Program-made: the position numbers and the translations under genes
Assembly: GCF_003260205.1 (NCBI RefSeq)
Contig: NZ_QERF01000004.1
Coordinates: forward strand, 124,001-188,000
Source of the DNA: Winogradskyella tangerina
GTDB lineage: Bacteria; Bacteroidota; Bacteroidia; Flavobacteriales; Flavobacteriaceae
Length of the DNA stretch: 64,000 nucleotides
Direction: 5' to 3'
In this document: positions 1 through 10,583 of the stretch, in pieces
Layout: the number at the start of each line of letters is the position of its first letter
How positions within the stretch are numbered: position 1 is the stretch's first letter
The notes under the pieces: generated by a model
Seen by the model: only the letters and a program-made list of their open reading frames with translations
What the model was told of the DNA's origin: nothing
Database searches by the model: none

Positions 1-2986
1 CATAACAATTCTGATCAGTAAGATTTTCTACACGCACAAATATGGTTTGAGGATTACTTGTATTCTGAAATACATTATCCTTATCTATGGCGTTTGTACG
101 ATTATCAGCATCGTTCTGATTAAGATAGTATAAGACTTGTTTGCCTGTTTGTCCATTCAGAATTTCAGCATCTTTAGTATTGAAAATAAAATCACCAAAT
201 CCATCACTACTATCTTCACAGATTCTATAATTACTAATTGCAGTAAATACAGGTAAAGTATTAATAGTAATATTCAAGGTCTCGGTAGAGTGGCAACCTG
301 TAACACTATTCTCAACTCTAATGAAAACAGATTCCGTCTGAGCATTATAAGTACCTTCATTCAGTATGGCATTCGCAGCATTATCAGCGTCATCCTGAGT
401 AGTATGAAAACTAATGATTCTCTCATTGGTGCTACTGACAACTTCAGGAATTACATCTAACAGATTGATGGTAAAAAATCCATCTTGATCATCATCACAG
501 ATCATGATATCTGATGGAGGAGAAGTTACAGGAGCTTCAAGCACCGTAATTTCAAAAGAATTATTCGTGTCTGCACAACCCGAATCAGTAGATTCAATTC
601 TAGTAAATACAGTAAACGGGTTAGTTACATTTGTATATAAAGTTGGTAGTTCATTCGTGTTGGTTTCTGCGTCAGATTCTGTTAAGAAGTAACTCACTAC
701 AAATCCATCTGTGCCATCAGTCACTAATGCATCAAATTGCGATAAGTCTATTGTGGTAAATCCATCTTGATCGATGTCGCATACCGTCTGACTTTGAATC
801 GCATTGAATTCTTGAATAGGCACAAGTATTAAATTGATTTGCGCCACATCATAACAGGTTAGACTTGTTAAACCAATGTAAAGCGTTTGAGGATTACTCG
901 TTGGAATAAATGGAACCGATTTATCTAATGCATTTAACTGATTATCTCTATCGTCTTCGGTAAGATAGAAATCAACCGTAATATTAAAAGGTAAATTATT
1001 TATAATACTCGCTTCAATAGATGATAGCGTGAATTCTTCTATTCCATCATTATCAATATCACAGATTGTAATATCATGGATATTCGTGGCCGTTAGTAAA
1101 AGGTTGGTGTGAATTTCGATTGGCGTTACTGAGGCGCAACCAGTTGCATCGCTCTCCACTCTTATATATACAATTTGTTCGTCCGAAATGGTATTGGCAT
1201 AATTAGTACTATTAGCAATTGCATTGATTCCTGCTAGTGCGTCGTCATTACTTTCATGAAAGGTAACTGTAACACCTGTTAATCCTTGAAGGACGTCAGG
1301 AATAATCGAAGTCAAGTCAAAGGTTGCAAATCCATCATGGTCAGAATCACAGGCGTCAATGAAATGTTCATCGGTATTAATCACCGGATTCGCAAGTACA
1401 GATATGTCCAGAGTCGTTGTAGTGAGACATCCGGTCTGAGGATTCTGAACACTAACAAAAACTTGCTCATTTGCGTTAGTATTAACATATGGCATTGGCA
1501 AAGCATTAATGCCAGACGCAGCATCAGATGCCGTAGAATGATAATTTACAACCAGATTGGTCTGACCGTTGGTTATTTCATCATTCTTTATATTAAGATC
1601 TATGGTTGTAAAACCGTCAGGAGTTTGATCATCGCAAACCTCTAGAGGTGTTGGATCTGTAATATTTGGTAACTCATTTACTATAAGTTCGAAAGAAGAA
1701 AATGCTAAACAACCATTTGTAGTGTCTTCAATTCTTACGAATATCGTATCTGGATTGCTTATATTCTGAATCGGACCAGTAATCGGATTAATACCATTTT
1801 GTGCAGCAGTACTGCTAAAGTGATAGCTGATCACATAGCTTGAAGGTGGCACTGAGGCGAGAACTTCGGCATCTTTAATTGAAAGATCGAAGGTTTCTAC
1901 ACCATCATTACTTGGATCGTCACAAACTTGAAAATCAGTAATTGGACCTGAAGATTGTGTCGAACTAATTACAATATTGATATCATCCTCAATAGTACAA
2001 GTTCCATTGGCTAAAGGAATTTCAATTTCTACTCGGTAATTTCCTGTTTGTTGTGCATCAAAAGTAGTTTGGTTAGCACCAGGAATTTCAGCATCGTTAA
2101 AAAACCATGTGTACGCGGCCTGTGGGTTACCAATATCACCATCTAAGGTAACTAGGCTTGCACAAGTGGAAAAATCTTCTCCTAAATCTACACTAGCATT
2201 AAAACTATTTCCTTGAATAAAGACTGCTGAATCATAGTTTTCATCGGTTTGATCAGCAATGATCAGTTTGATCTGGTATTCTACATTAGGTTGAATCGAT
2301 GCAGAGGCAGAAAGTACCGTTGTTCTACCATTATAATTTGTATCGCCTAAACTATAGCCTTCAAAGTACTGTTCGTTCGATGCATCGCAAAAACCGACAA
2401 TTTCATCGTGAACCGTGTTAGTGTTAACTGGTGTACTTGTTCCTGGAACGAGTGCAATATTTACATAAGGATTTCCGCTATTTGCTTCTCGAATTAAGAA
2501 GGCAAATCCATCAGAATATTGACAGGGGAAATTCCCGAAATATTCTTCAGAAGCTAATATGTAATTAAATTGAATCTGATTTGAAATTGAGACAAAATTG
2601 AATTCTATAGATGTGGCATTCAATGTGCCAGTAACACCTAGTGCTGTTTCAAGATCAGGATCTGTGGTCCAGCTTGAATTTCCATCATTTAAAATCTCGG
2701 GGTTCTCGGTGTTTCCTGCAGAATTTGCATTACCCGTAGTTAGGACAATACCGTTTTGAAATGGAAAATTTGAAGCCGCTCTATCGAAATATCCAAAACT
2801 ACCTAAACCAACAACACTACCGTTTGAAGGCGAGCTAATATTAGACACTTCAACGCAACCTTGTATTAAATTATTCTCAATTAAATTTTGTGGAGAAATT
2901 GTATTATCAACTGTGATTTGCTGGGCATTTAAAATGCTGCAAATAAAGCATAAGCAAATAAAGAGGGCGCGGTTAATACACTCCAT
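1..2986 (-). CDS. Secreted choice-of-anchor-L / repeat surface protein, T9SS-type (3' end outside window)
   Basis: The frame is open for 995 codons from the ATG at 2986 and runs off the left edge, so the C-terminus is not visible. A signal peptide (MECINRALFICLCFICSILNA) is followed by a domain of about 220 residues with the NGIVLTTG-type motif and SxEYFGN segment of the choice-of-anchor L family. After an Ig/PKD-like stretch come at least seven modules of about 100 residues. Each opens with a motif such as CDIDQDGFTTIDLS and contains a TGC motif ahead of the last strand. By analogy with the next two genes it probably ends in a T9SS type B sorting domain, but that is inference. It is likely exported to the cell surface. 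The same module type recurs in the gene at 5243-8635. Confidence 0.85.
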   Translation of the reverse strand, partial: MECINRALFICLCFICSILNAQQITVDNTISPQNLIENNLIQGCVEVSNISSPSNGSVVGLGSFGYFDRAASNFPFQNGIVLTTGNANSAGNTENPEILNDGNSSWTTDPDLETALGVTGTLNATSIEFNFVSISNQIQFNYILASEEYFGNFPCQYSDGFAFLIREANSGNPYVNIALVPGTSTPVNTNTVHDEIVGFCDASNEQYFEGYSLGDTNYNGRTTVLSASASIQPNVEYQIKLIIADQTDENYDSAVFIQGNSFNASVDLGEDFSTCASLVTLDGDIGNPQAAYTWFFNDAEIPGANQTTFDAQQTGNYRVEIEIPLANGTCTIEDDINIVISSTQSSGPITDFQVCDDPSNDGVETFDLSIKDAEVLASVPPSSYVISYHFSSTAAQNGINPITGPIQNISNPDTIFVRIEDTTNGCLAFSSFELIVNELPNITDPTPLEVCDDQTPDGFTTIDLNIKNDEITNGQTNLVVNYHSTASDAASGINALPMPYVNTNANEQVFVSVQNPQTGCLTTTTLDISVLANPVINTDEHFIDACDSDHDGFATFDLTSIIPDVLQGLTGVTVTFHESNDDALAGINAIANSTNYANTISDEQIVYIRVESDATGCASVTPIEIHTNLLLTATNIHDITICDIDNDGIEEFTLSSIEASIINNLPFNITVDFYLTEDDRDNQLNALDKSVPFIPTSNPQTLYIGLTSLTCYDVAQINLILVPIQEFNAIQSQTVCDIDQDGFTTIDLSQFDALVTDGTDGFVVSYFLTESDAETNTNELPTLYTNVTNPFTVFTRIESTDSGCADTNNSFEITVLEAPVTSPPSDIMICDDDQDGFFTINLLDVIPEVVSSTNERIISFHTTQDDADNAANAILNEGTYNAQTESVFIRVENSVTGCHSTETLNITINTLPVFTAISNYRICEDSSDGFGDFIFNTKDAEILNGQTGKQVLYYLNQNDADNRTNAIDKDNVFQNTSNPQTIFVRVENLTDQNCY

Positions 2987-3424
2987 AAAGTATGGTTAAG
3001 TTTTTATAATACAAATACCACGAGATTTGGGACAGTTGATATTTGTATGTTTAGCGATGAAATGTACTTGGAATAAAGATTAAATACAAAAAAACACGAT
3101 GAAATACACAAAATGTTAACATTTTAAAGGAGTAAAGACATTTTTGGACTAAAAAAGACCTCATAAAGAGGTCTTTTTCCCAAATTGAAATTTCGAAAAC
3201 ATTATAGCCTCAACACATAATGTTTCTTAACCTGAAACTCCATATCATTATATTTTGGTTGATCCTTAACCTAATTTTGATCAATGCAAAACAAAAAGCA
3301 TATTGAGGGAGATGTCTTAAAAAAAAGAGGGAATTTTTCAGGCGAATGGCCTGTTCTTTAAAATTATAATGACTTCATTAGAGTTCCAAATGAATAAGAC
3401 CAACGTACCAAAAAATTAACATTT
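2987..3424. other. Gene-free interval between two T9SS protein genes
   Basis: This 438-bp stretch contains one clear hairpin terminator (3152-3178) and a 28-codon open frame on the plus strand (3220-3306) whose product would look like a bare hydrophobic signal peptide. The rest is AT-rich, and I see no further structure in it. Confidence 0.6.
3152..3178. terminator. Bidirectional intrinsic terminator
   Basis: A perfect 11-bp stem (AAAAAGACCTC / GAGGTCTTTTT) with a 5-nt loop. A/T runs on both sides allow termination in either direction. It lies about 245 bp past the stop of the minus-strand gene that ends at 3425. Confidence 0.8.
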
Positions 3425-5206
3425 TTAGTAATTTACGTACACCCAACCTACCATTGGTCGATAGTTGGGATCATTGAGATTTAAAACGTAAAAATATGTC
3501 CCAACCGGAACGCGTTTTCCATGATTATTGAGTCCTCGGTTAATTTTACCCAACCACGGTTTTTCATTGTTTCCTTCAAAAATCATATCGCCGTAACGAT
3601 TATATATTTGAAGCTCATGATCTGTAAATACATCATACAAGCCTTGTATATTGAACCAGTCATTTCGAGTATCATCATTTGGTGAAAAACCATCAGGAAT
3701 AAATGGCGGGCAATTTTCTATGGTTAGATCAAATTGATAAACTACATAACAAGGTGGACTTTCGAGCCTTACAAAAATGGTTTCAGGATTAGAATTGTTA
3801 TTATATATCGAGGGATCAACTATGGCATTTGTTTCTGTTTGTAAGTCATTCAAACTGATATAAAACGAAACATTCTCGACTTCAAAGTCTAAACTTTCTA
3901 ATCCTTCAAATAGATTATAAGTTGAGGTTTCAAATCCTTCGTTACAACCTAATAGATCTGGTAACATAATGATATCAGGGATAACTAAAAGTTCAATCTC
4001 TGCGGCATCAGTATTATTATCTTCATTGATCTCAGTGACCGTCCCAGTCATAGTGCCGTCATCATCAACCATAGCGGTTATTGAAAGATTAGGGTCTGTT
4101 TCTTCAGGGATTATTAATGTTATTGTACCATTCTCAGATTCGCCAATTTCGACGGCGTTGAGTGTTTGACTCTGACCTAATAATAAATCATCGATATAAA
4201 AAGCAATTGGCGTATTAGCTGGCAAAGTTGCGGTGCTATTAAAATTGTTTACCGTATAATAGAGTTCAACACTGCTGTCGCCACAATTCACAATAAAATC
4301 GTCGAGGGCAATAGTAGCATCTGGTAATTGGCTATTCAAAACTGTAATAATATTATTGATCATCACATAATCTTGTCCGGAAGTTAAAGTGATCGTGGCA
4401 GAAGTGTCACCAATACTAATGTTATCCTGAATATTATAAACATCAATATCCATATTATACAAATTGGTAGCGCCCGTAAATGAATTAGTGCCATTAAAAG
4501 CATTGTTAGACGGATTTAATGGAGGGTTACTTATCACATTACCATTGATGGTTAATTGCTCATTCACTGCTAAAGCACTGTCGCCTTCCCAGGCAATAAA
4601 ACCTATACGTGCATCTTCGTTATCGAGAACATTCAGATTATCTAAAGTAATACTTAAGAATGTCGGTACACTTTGCAGACCGTCGTAAACATTTAGTTGA
4701 TTGAGCGGTAAGCTATCATCTTCATATATTATTGTAATGGCCCAGCCACCAAAGTTAGTTCCCGTTGGGCAATAAGGCGTAATTATATTGGTAAGATCGA
4801 ATTCGGATATGGTATATGTTCCACTTCCTTGATCCGTAATAATATCTGTTACATCCGCGTAAGCCGCGAAAAAGACGCGTTGTGCATCTAGGCTATCGCT
4901 GAAGGTTCGTTCGGCACTTACATCGATACCATTCACTTGAATGTCGAAATCTCCATTACCAGATCCTGCCCAATATAGGTATGCGGCAGTGACATTTTGA
5001 GTTGCACTTAGATTTAGGTCAGCAGACGATGTTGTAAGAATTGCACAGGGTCCGAATGGGCCATTTTCTGTGGTATTGAGCGTGTTACCAATAGCAACAT
5101 AATCAAAGCGCCCATTAAATTGCTGGAATAATGAAACATCTTGCGCAAACAGAGGATAGCTTATACCAAACATAAGCATGTAAAGTATGTAGTGGGCTCT
5201 TTTCAA
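3425..5206 (-). CDS. Secreted T9SS type B protein with CARDB-like and gliding C-terminal domains
   Basis: 593 aa. A signal peptide (ending PLFAQ) leads into a DUF3344-like beta domain of about 250 residues, in which FGGWAITIIYED is typical. A CARDB-like Ig domain follows (around residues 290-400, ending in a TEINEDNNTDAAEI segment). The last 85 or so residues are the gliding-motility-associated / T9SS type B sorting domain (FSPNDDTRNDWFNI, then LQIYNRYGDMIFEG). The protein should cross the outer membrane through the type IX system. The start is TTG at 5206: an in-frame stop lies upstream, and the first internal ATG would clip the signal peptide. It lies 36 bp downstream of the 1130-aa gene and is probably co-transcribed with it. 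Ligand or function is unknown. Confidence 0.85.
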   Translation of the reverse strand: MKRAHYILYMLMFGISYPLFAQDVSLFQQFNGRFDYVAIGNTLNTTENGPFGPCAILTTSSADLNLSATQNVTAAYLYWAGSGNGDFDIQVNGIDVSAERTFSDSLDAQRVFFAAYADVTDIITDQGSGTYTISEFDLTNIITPYCPTGTNFGGWAITIIYEDDSLPLNQLNVYDGLQSVPTFLSITLDNLNVLDNEDARIGFIAWEGDSALAVNEQLTINGNVISNPPLNPSNNAFNGTNSFTGATNLYNMDIDVYNIQDNISIGDTSATITLTSGQDYVMINNIITVLNSQLPDATIALDDFIVNCGDSSVELYYTVNNFNSTATLPANTPIAFYIDDLLLGQSQTLNAVEIGESENGTITLIIPEETDPNLSITAMVDDDGTMTGTVTEINEDNNTDAAEIELLVIPDIIMLPDLLGCNEGFETSTYNLFEGLESLDFEVENVSFYISLNDLQTETNAIVDPSIYNNNSNPETIFVRLESPPCYVVYQFDLTIENCPPFIPDGFSPNDDTRNDWFNIQGLYDVFTDHELQIYNRYGDMIFEGNNEKPWLGKINRGLNNHGKRVPVGTYFYVLNLNDPNYRPMVGWVYVNY

Positions 5207-5242
5207 ATGACTTAGTTTGATAAACTAAGTTACAATTTTTAT

Positions 5243-8200
5243 CTATCGCTTCAAACTAAAATGACTTGTGAAGGTCCTGCCATCTTGGAGTTGCACTCTA
5301 AACCAATAATCACTGGTTGGCATTTTAGCGCCGTTGTATGTGCCATCCCAACCTGGTCCGAGAGGATCAAGGACTTTTAGGAGTTTACCAAAGCGATCAA
5401 AAATGAGAATAGACGAATCTGACTGGAATTGTCTACTAATTCCTTTTACTTGCCAGAAATCGTTTGTGTTATCGTTATTTGGTGTGAAGAATTTTGGGAA
5501 GCCTATAACCGAAACCAATTCCTCAACGATGCCACAATTGTTTTTATCTCGAACATATACCGTATAAAGACCTGGCTGAACATCTTCAAAAATGTTTGAA
5601 TCTTGGTAAGGGCCATTTATATTGTCGAGGGCAAATTCATAATCTCCTTCACCACTAACAATTACTGAAATCGAATTGTTTTCTGAAGCATCTCTAATTT
5701 CAACATTATCAATTGTTGCAATGTTCGAAGGAAGAACAGTAATTGTACGATCCTTAAAGCAACCATCAGTGTTTGTTACTCTAACGGTGTATGTGCCAGG
5801 AGCATTTACTTCAATCGTGGCTGTATCTTCACCAGTTGACCAATCAAAGAAATAATTACTAGGCGAATCATTAACCAAGCCAGCATCAAGGACTATAGTT
5901 TGCGGGAAACTATTCAAACAATAAAGCGTCTCAAATTCTGTGACGATGTCTGGAAGCCTGTTTACGGTGAGTTCAACCTGGCTAATGCCATAACAAGCGT
6001 TAGAATTTTCAACACGCGCATAAATGGTTTGGTTGTAAGGGATTGTATTGGTAAATGTATCTCCAAGAGGATTATTTTCCAAAAGGGCATCCAGATAGGT
6101 TTCGTAGTACTGAAGATCGAGTCCGGCAGGTGCACCAGCAAGCACTATAGCATCTGTGGTGTTCAGGTCAAATTGTGTGATACCGTCTTCAACGCCATCG
6201 TCGTCACATGCAAACAAACTGGCGTTATTAGAAGCGGTTGTACTTACCTCAAGCGATACTTCACTGTAACTTACACAACCTGTGTTTGAATTGGCAACCC
6301 TTGCATAAACTATTTGAGGGTTGAAGAAATTCTCGAACGCATCTGCATTAATAGGATTAGCAGCATTTTCGGCATCAGTTAATGAAAGGTGATACGTCAC
6401 ATCGCGATCAGGTTCATTATTGACAACATCGTCATTAAATAAGCTTATATTGAAGGTGGTAAACCCTTCAGGAATGCCATCTTCATCGCATTGTACTATT
6501 GAAATATCGTTAGCTATAGGTGCATCATTAACGATAAATTCGAAACTTCCAGTACTGAAACAACTTGTGTTATTTACATTTTCTACACGGATAAATATCG
6601 TTTCGTTAAGAGGTGTTACATTTGTATATGTGAGCGGTAAGGTACTACCATTGCTATCTGCGTCAGTTGCTGTTGGGTGAAAACTGATATTAATTTCATT
6701 TGGATCTTGGTTGCCCAGAATAATAGGGACTAAATCACCTAATTCTACTGTTGCAAAACCATCTGTAGGATCGCCTTCATTATCACAAAATTCAATGTTG
6801 TTTAGCTGTGCAATCTGAGGTGTATCATACACGGTGACTTCAAAAGAAGTAATATCTCGACAATTTGGATTGTCGTTATTATCCACTCTAACAAATATCG
6901 GTTGAGGATTTACGCTATTTGTATAAGGAAAGGTAATTTCATTTTCGAGATTATCGGCATCATCAAAGCTTTCAAAATAACGCACGGTATATTGATCAGG
7001 ATCCTGTGCTAATAAGACTTCAGTATTTTTAGCAGTAAAATCAAAACCTTCAAAGATTCCGTCATTTCCAGAGTCGTCACAGACAAATTCATCTTGTACG
7101 GGATTGGCAACAGGGATATCAAAAACACCTACAACAGCACTACCTTCGATAGGGCAATCGCCGTTATTTGGTTCTATAAAGACTTCATAAAACCCTGGTG
7201 TGTCGATAAAAAGTTCATTCGAGGTTTCTGCTAATGGATTTCCGTCAAAAGTCCAAACATAATCAGCGCCAGCAATATCGTCCGCAATTAAGGTATAATC
7301 ATCGCCAGTACAAAGTCGTAATTCTGTTGTGCTAATACCATTTCTGATAATATCTGTCTGAGAATTAAACAAGGATTGAATAAATGGCGGTAGACCAATT
7401 CTACTCGTATTTTGTTCAAAGCCATTAACATCTACCAGAACACCCTGTTCATTATATATAATATCAGGGCCATCAGCTTCGGGATTTTCAATTACCCCAA
7501 GATATCTACTCGCGCCAGTGCCATTATTACCAAATTCGAATTGTGCGCGATAAATACGTCTGTCGATACCTAATTGTAAAGCTCCGGCACTAATGGTGCT
7601 GGAAGTGTGAACCACTTGTAAGCTATTTGGAATATCAGCACTGGTTAAATCCCATTGAAGTACTTGACTCGCTCCATTACCAGATGGCGAGAATCCTACT
7701 GTTGCGTACACTTTTTGGTTTTCAGCAGAAAATTCTACACCATAAGGGCTATTATTATTCTGTGCACTGTATAATTCTACACTGTTTGAAACAATTCCTG
7801 TATCATTATCAAAATCGAATAAATAAATCCCACCACCAGCATCTTGACCAGGAAGAGTAGATTCTCCAAAATTAGCTGATACTAATCTCGTACCATCGGG
7901 TGAAGCTTTTAAATAGCCAAGCGCATTTCGTCTGTAGCCTTCTAAAGGAATATTAGGTCCAACTACTGATGTTACAGGATCAGGATCTACACCGTTTTCA
8001 TCAATTTTGAACGCATAAAAGGTATCTCCAAAATGTGTAATAACCCAAAATGAAAAACAATCATCGGCCTTAACAGCAGTGATCTTTTCAGAACATTTTA
8101 ATTCTGAAGCTAATTGATTAGTTGTATCATAGGTTATGAGTGGAACATTTTTCTCAACTGCGTCTACCGCACCAAGACCGCCAGCATCAAGAATATTGAC

Positions 8201-8635
8201 ACGCGAATACATTAATCCATCATTGACGCCATCGTTTGCAATGTCGCCTGGGAAATTCAATGTATTAAAATGATGAGGTTCATCTACGGTAAAAATGTAA
8301 TAGAAGTCTGGGTCTTGCGGTTTTGGTACAATGACACCAGAGGATGTACTAGAGTCATCACCACGGAGCCCTGTTCCATTAAGCATGATCTGATGATTGC
8401 GATTCCAAACGGTACTTCCGTCAGAGTAAAAGAGTAAATTTCCGTCAGCGTCCGAGATGGAGGTACAACCTTCGAGCGTGTTTATTTGTCCATCTGTAAC
8501 GGCCGTAACTGTTCCGGTTTCAGCATTAAAGCGTACACCAGCGTTTTGTCCAAAATACCAAAATGAGGCTTCATTTTGCCCAAAAATTGGGCAAGACAAA
8601 ATGAGTAAGAGAAATACAAAACCGAGCTTTTTCAT
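5243..8635 (-). CDS. Large secreted T9SS type B protein with beta-propeller and repeat modules
   Basis: 1130 aa. A signal peptide (MKKLGFVFLLLILSCPIFGQ) is followed by a region of about 430 residues that looks like a beta-propeller of the kind common in flavobacterial T9SS proteins (WYFGQNAGVRF, NLLFYSDG, LKASPDGTRL). A PKD/Ig-like domain comes next, then four modules of about 100 residues opening with motifs such as CDEDGIPEGFTTFNIS. An SprB-like beta segment (VEIRDASENN) and the C-terminal sorting domain (FFTPNNDNTNDFWQV, ILIFDRFGKLLK) complete it. It is predicted to be secreted and surface-attached; its role in adhesion or gliding is inferred from architecture only. The start is ATG with a clean signal peptide. 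Confidence 0.88.
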   Translation of the reverse strand: MKKLGFVFLLLILSCPIFGQNEASFWYFGQNAGVRFNAETGTVTAVTDGQINTLEGCTSISDADGNLLFYSDGSTVWNRNHQIMLNGTGLRGDDSSTSSGVIVPKPQDPDFYYIFTVDEPHHFNTLNFPGDIANDGVNDGLMYSRVNILDAGGLGAVDAVEKNVPLITYDTTNQLASELKCSEKITAVKADDCFSFWVITHFGDTFYAFKIDENGVDPDPVTSVVGPNIPLEGYRRNALGYLKASPDGTRLVSANFGESTLPGQDAGGGIYLFDFDNDTGIVSNSVELYSAQNNNSPYGVEFSAENQKVYATVGFSPSGNGASQVLQWDLTSADIPNSLQVVHTSSTISAGALQLGIDRRIYRAQFEFGNNGTGASRYLGVIENPEADGPDIIYNEQGVLVDVNGFEQNTSRIGLPPFIQSLFNSQTDIIRNGISTTELRLCTGDDYTLIADDIAGADYVWTFDGNPLAETSNELFIDTPGFYEVFIEPNNGDCPIEGSAVVGVFDIPVANPVQDEFVCDDSGNDGIFEGFDFTAKNTEVLLAQDPDQYTVRYFESFDDADNLENEITFPYTNSVNPQPIFVRVDNNDNPNCRDITSFEVTVYDTPQIAQLNNIEFCDNEGDPTDGFATVELGDLVPIILGNQDPNEINISFHPTATDADSNGSTLPLTYTNVTPLNETIFIRVENVNNTSCFSTGSFEFIVNDAPIANDISIVQCDEDGIPEGFTTFNISLFNDDVVNNEPDRDVTYHLSLTDAENAANPINADAFENFFNPQIVYARVANSNTGCVSYSEVSLEVSTTASNNASLFACDDDGVEDGITQFDLNTTDAIVLAGAPAGLDLQYYETYLDALLENNPLGDTFTNTIPYNQTIYARVENSNACYGISQVELTVNRLPDIVTEFETLYCLNSFPQTIVLDAGLVNDSPSNYFFDWSTGEDTATIEVNAPGTYTVRVTNTDGCFKDRTITVLPSNIATIDNVEIRDASENNSISVIVSGEGDYEFALDNINGPYQDSNIFEDVQPGLYTVYVRDKNNCGIVEELVSVIGFPKFFTPNNDNTNDFWQVKGISRQFQSDSSILIFDRFGKLLKVLDPLGPGWDGTYNGAKMPTSDYWFRVQLQDGRTFTSHFSLKR

Positions 8636-8741
8636 AACATCTTTAGTGAGTCACTACCACTTTCAATACATATAACAACCAGAACTCTTATTTTCCCAGT
8701 TTTAGTATAGGTAAGTTAAATAGCGATAGCTACCAAAGATA

Positions 8742-9569
8742 TTACAAATCTCTCTTTTTTAATAATCGATACGATAAAAAGATGAATAGTGCTGACCAAC
8801 CTAAGACGATCACGATCTCGTACCAATGAACAGCATAGTCGTATGCGATATCTGTTTTCTCCGGAAACTTGGTCATTACTATACGTTGAATAGGCTGATC
8901 GATAAGTTTATACATGGATTCTAATGGCAGGTAGTTCTTCACCTTAAATGCCAGATCACCACTTCCAAGGGCTTCATAAGCACCCCAGAAAATTAACCAT
9001 TCAAAAATATATAATACGAATAAGAATCCTAAAGCGAATGCTGAACGTTTTAGCAACATTCCGAAGAATAAACAAAGGCTAAAGAATCCTACAAGTTTTA
9101 CAAAATAGGCCAGTAAGAACTCAACCTCTCTAAAAATTATAGAGACTTCGGTATAGCTAGAATAATACAATCCGATAAAAAATGATGCTAACCCAATTAA
9201 AAGGGTTGCACAAATCGAAAAGAATACGATTGTATAGAACTTAGAGAGTATAAACTCCTTTTTACTGAGTCCGTCAATAAGATTTTGCTTTAAGGTTTTG
9301 TTGCTGTATTCGTTACCAATCATACTTACCACAACAATGGCAAAGAAAAATTTAAAATAGGACGCAAAGAATGTGGTAATATGCCAAATGATTGGGAAAT
9401 TAAAAATTCCTAGCTCACCTAATTCGAGTGTAAAAAAACCAAAGAAATTGATCTTAATAGATGAAAGTACCAATACGGTGAAAGGCAGTATAAAAGAAAC
9501 AAAAATGAGTATGCGACTCACTTTATTGAGCCAGAGTTTTTGTAATTCTAATTTAACGAGACGTAACAT
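8742..9569 (-). CDS. ABC transporter permease (ABC-2 type)
   Basis: 275 aa with about six hydrophobic segments and short loops. The N-terminal amphipathic stretch and the motif GNEYSNKTLKQNLIDGLSK match BcrB/NatB-type permeases that pair with a single ATPase. It lies 74 bp downstream of the ATPase gene at 9644-10546 and is almost certainly its membrane partner. Substrate is unknown; this subfamily includes antibiotic and Na+ exporters as well as uncharacterised exporters. Confidence 0.85.
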   Translation of the reverse strand: MLRLVKLELQKLWLNKVSRILIFVSFILPFTVLVLSSIKINFFGFFTLELGELGIFNFPIIWHITTFFASYFKFFFAIVVVSMIGNEYSNKTLKQNLIDGLSKKEFILSKFYTIVFFSICATLLIGLASFFIGLYYSSYTEVSIIFREVEFLLAYFVKLVGFFSLCLFFGMLLKRSAFALGFLFVLYIFEWLIFWGAYEALGSGDLAFKVKNYLPLESMYKLIDQPIQRIVMTKFPEKTDIAYDYAVHWYEIVIVLGWSALFIFLSYRLLKKRDL

Positions 9570-9643
9570 AAAAATTGATTGGTTTTGACTAATTCTAAAA
9601 TGAATTATGCGTTTTTACCCTTTGAAGGGAATGTTGATTGATT

Positions 9644-10546
9644 TTAATTTTGTTGATTATCGGTTAACTGTAAGAACTGCTCTTCAAGACTTTCTTTTCG
9701 TTTCACCAAATGTGATAATATGATTCCTTTATTGAACATCATTTTATTGAAATCTGAAGCTGACATTGGCTGATTCAAAAATGCTGTGATCAGTTCTTCT
9801 TCGATTTTAATTTTTCCGAAGTTTGTATCAGCTTCCAATAATTTCAGCAGCTCATTATGCTTGTCGGTTTTAAGTTCAAAGAAGCCATGACTACTGATCA
9901 TTTCATCGACTCGGCCAGAATATAATTTCTCTCCTTTTCTTAAAACGACTACATGCGAGCAAACCTTTTCAACTTCATCTAAAAGGTGAGAAGCCAAAAG
10001 AATGGTTGTTCCGTCGGCGGCGATCTCCTTTATAATTTGACGAATTTGATGGATACCCTGTGGATCTAATCCGTTCGTAGGTTCATCTAGAATTAAAATT
10101 TCAGGATCATTTAACAAGGCAGATGCAATGGCTAAACGCTGTTTCATACCTAAAGAGTAGGTTTTAAACTTATGGTTTTTTCTGTCTAATAAGCCTACAA
10201 CATCTAATTTCTCATCGATCTTACTGTGATCTACACCTTTAATTCGGCAAACTAATTTTAAATTTTCTGCAGCGGTCATGTAGGGATAGAAATTTGGGCG
10301 CTCAATAATAGCTCCAACTTGTTTTAAGGCATCGTGCGTGGTAGTATTACCGTCAAACCAATGGAAATCACCACTGGTTTTATTTACAACATTAAGAACG
10401 ATACCTAAAGTAGTAGATTTTCCACTTCCATTAGGTCCTAAAATGCCATAGACATTTCCTTTGTTAATGGTAAAACTTAAATCTTTTACGGCCGTTAAAT
10501 AGCCAAATTTCTTCGTAAGATTATTGATTGTAAGGATTGGCTCCAA
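9644..10546 (-). CDS. ABC transporter ATP-binding protein
   Basis: 300 aa. Walker A GPNGSGKST is at residues 37-45, the signature SLGMKQ at 131-136, and Walker B plus catalytic Glu (LILDEP) at 151-156, followed by the H-loop in LLASHLLDEVEK. The C-terminal 90 residues are a BcrA/CcmA-type extension. It energises the permease encoded just downstream. No ATG fits. The start is taken as TTG at 10546, which gives MEPILTINNLTKKFG, the normal beginning for this family. The upstream region shared with the divergent gene at 10670 carries a 20-bp palindrome. Confidence 0.92.
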   Translation of the reverse strand: MEPILTINNLTKKFGYLTAVKDLSFTINKGNVYGILGPNGSGKSTTLGIVLNVVNKTSGDFHWFDGNTTTHDALKQVGAIIERPNFYPYMTAAENLKLVCRIKGVDHSKIDEKLDVVGLLDRKNHKFKTYSLGMKQRLAIASALLNDPEILILDEPTNGLDPQGIHQIRQIIKEIAADGTTILLASHLLDEVEKVCSHVVVLRKGEKLYSGRVDEMISSHGFFELKTDKHNELLKLLEADTNFGKIKIEEELITAFLNQPMSASDFNKMMFNKGIILSHLVKRKESLEEQFLQLTDNQQN

Positions 10547-10583
10547 GATATGATGGGTTTTAAAGATTGATTGGTTGTGTAAA

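Noticed and set aside
504..1645. Plus-strand open frames in the first 2 kb
   Set aside because: They lie opposite the repeated modules of the minus-strand surface protein, have no family features and reflect composition of the real gene.
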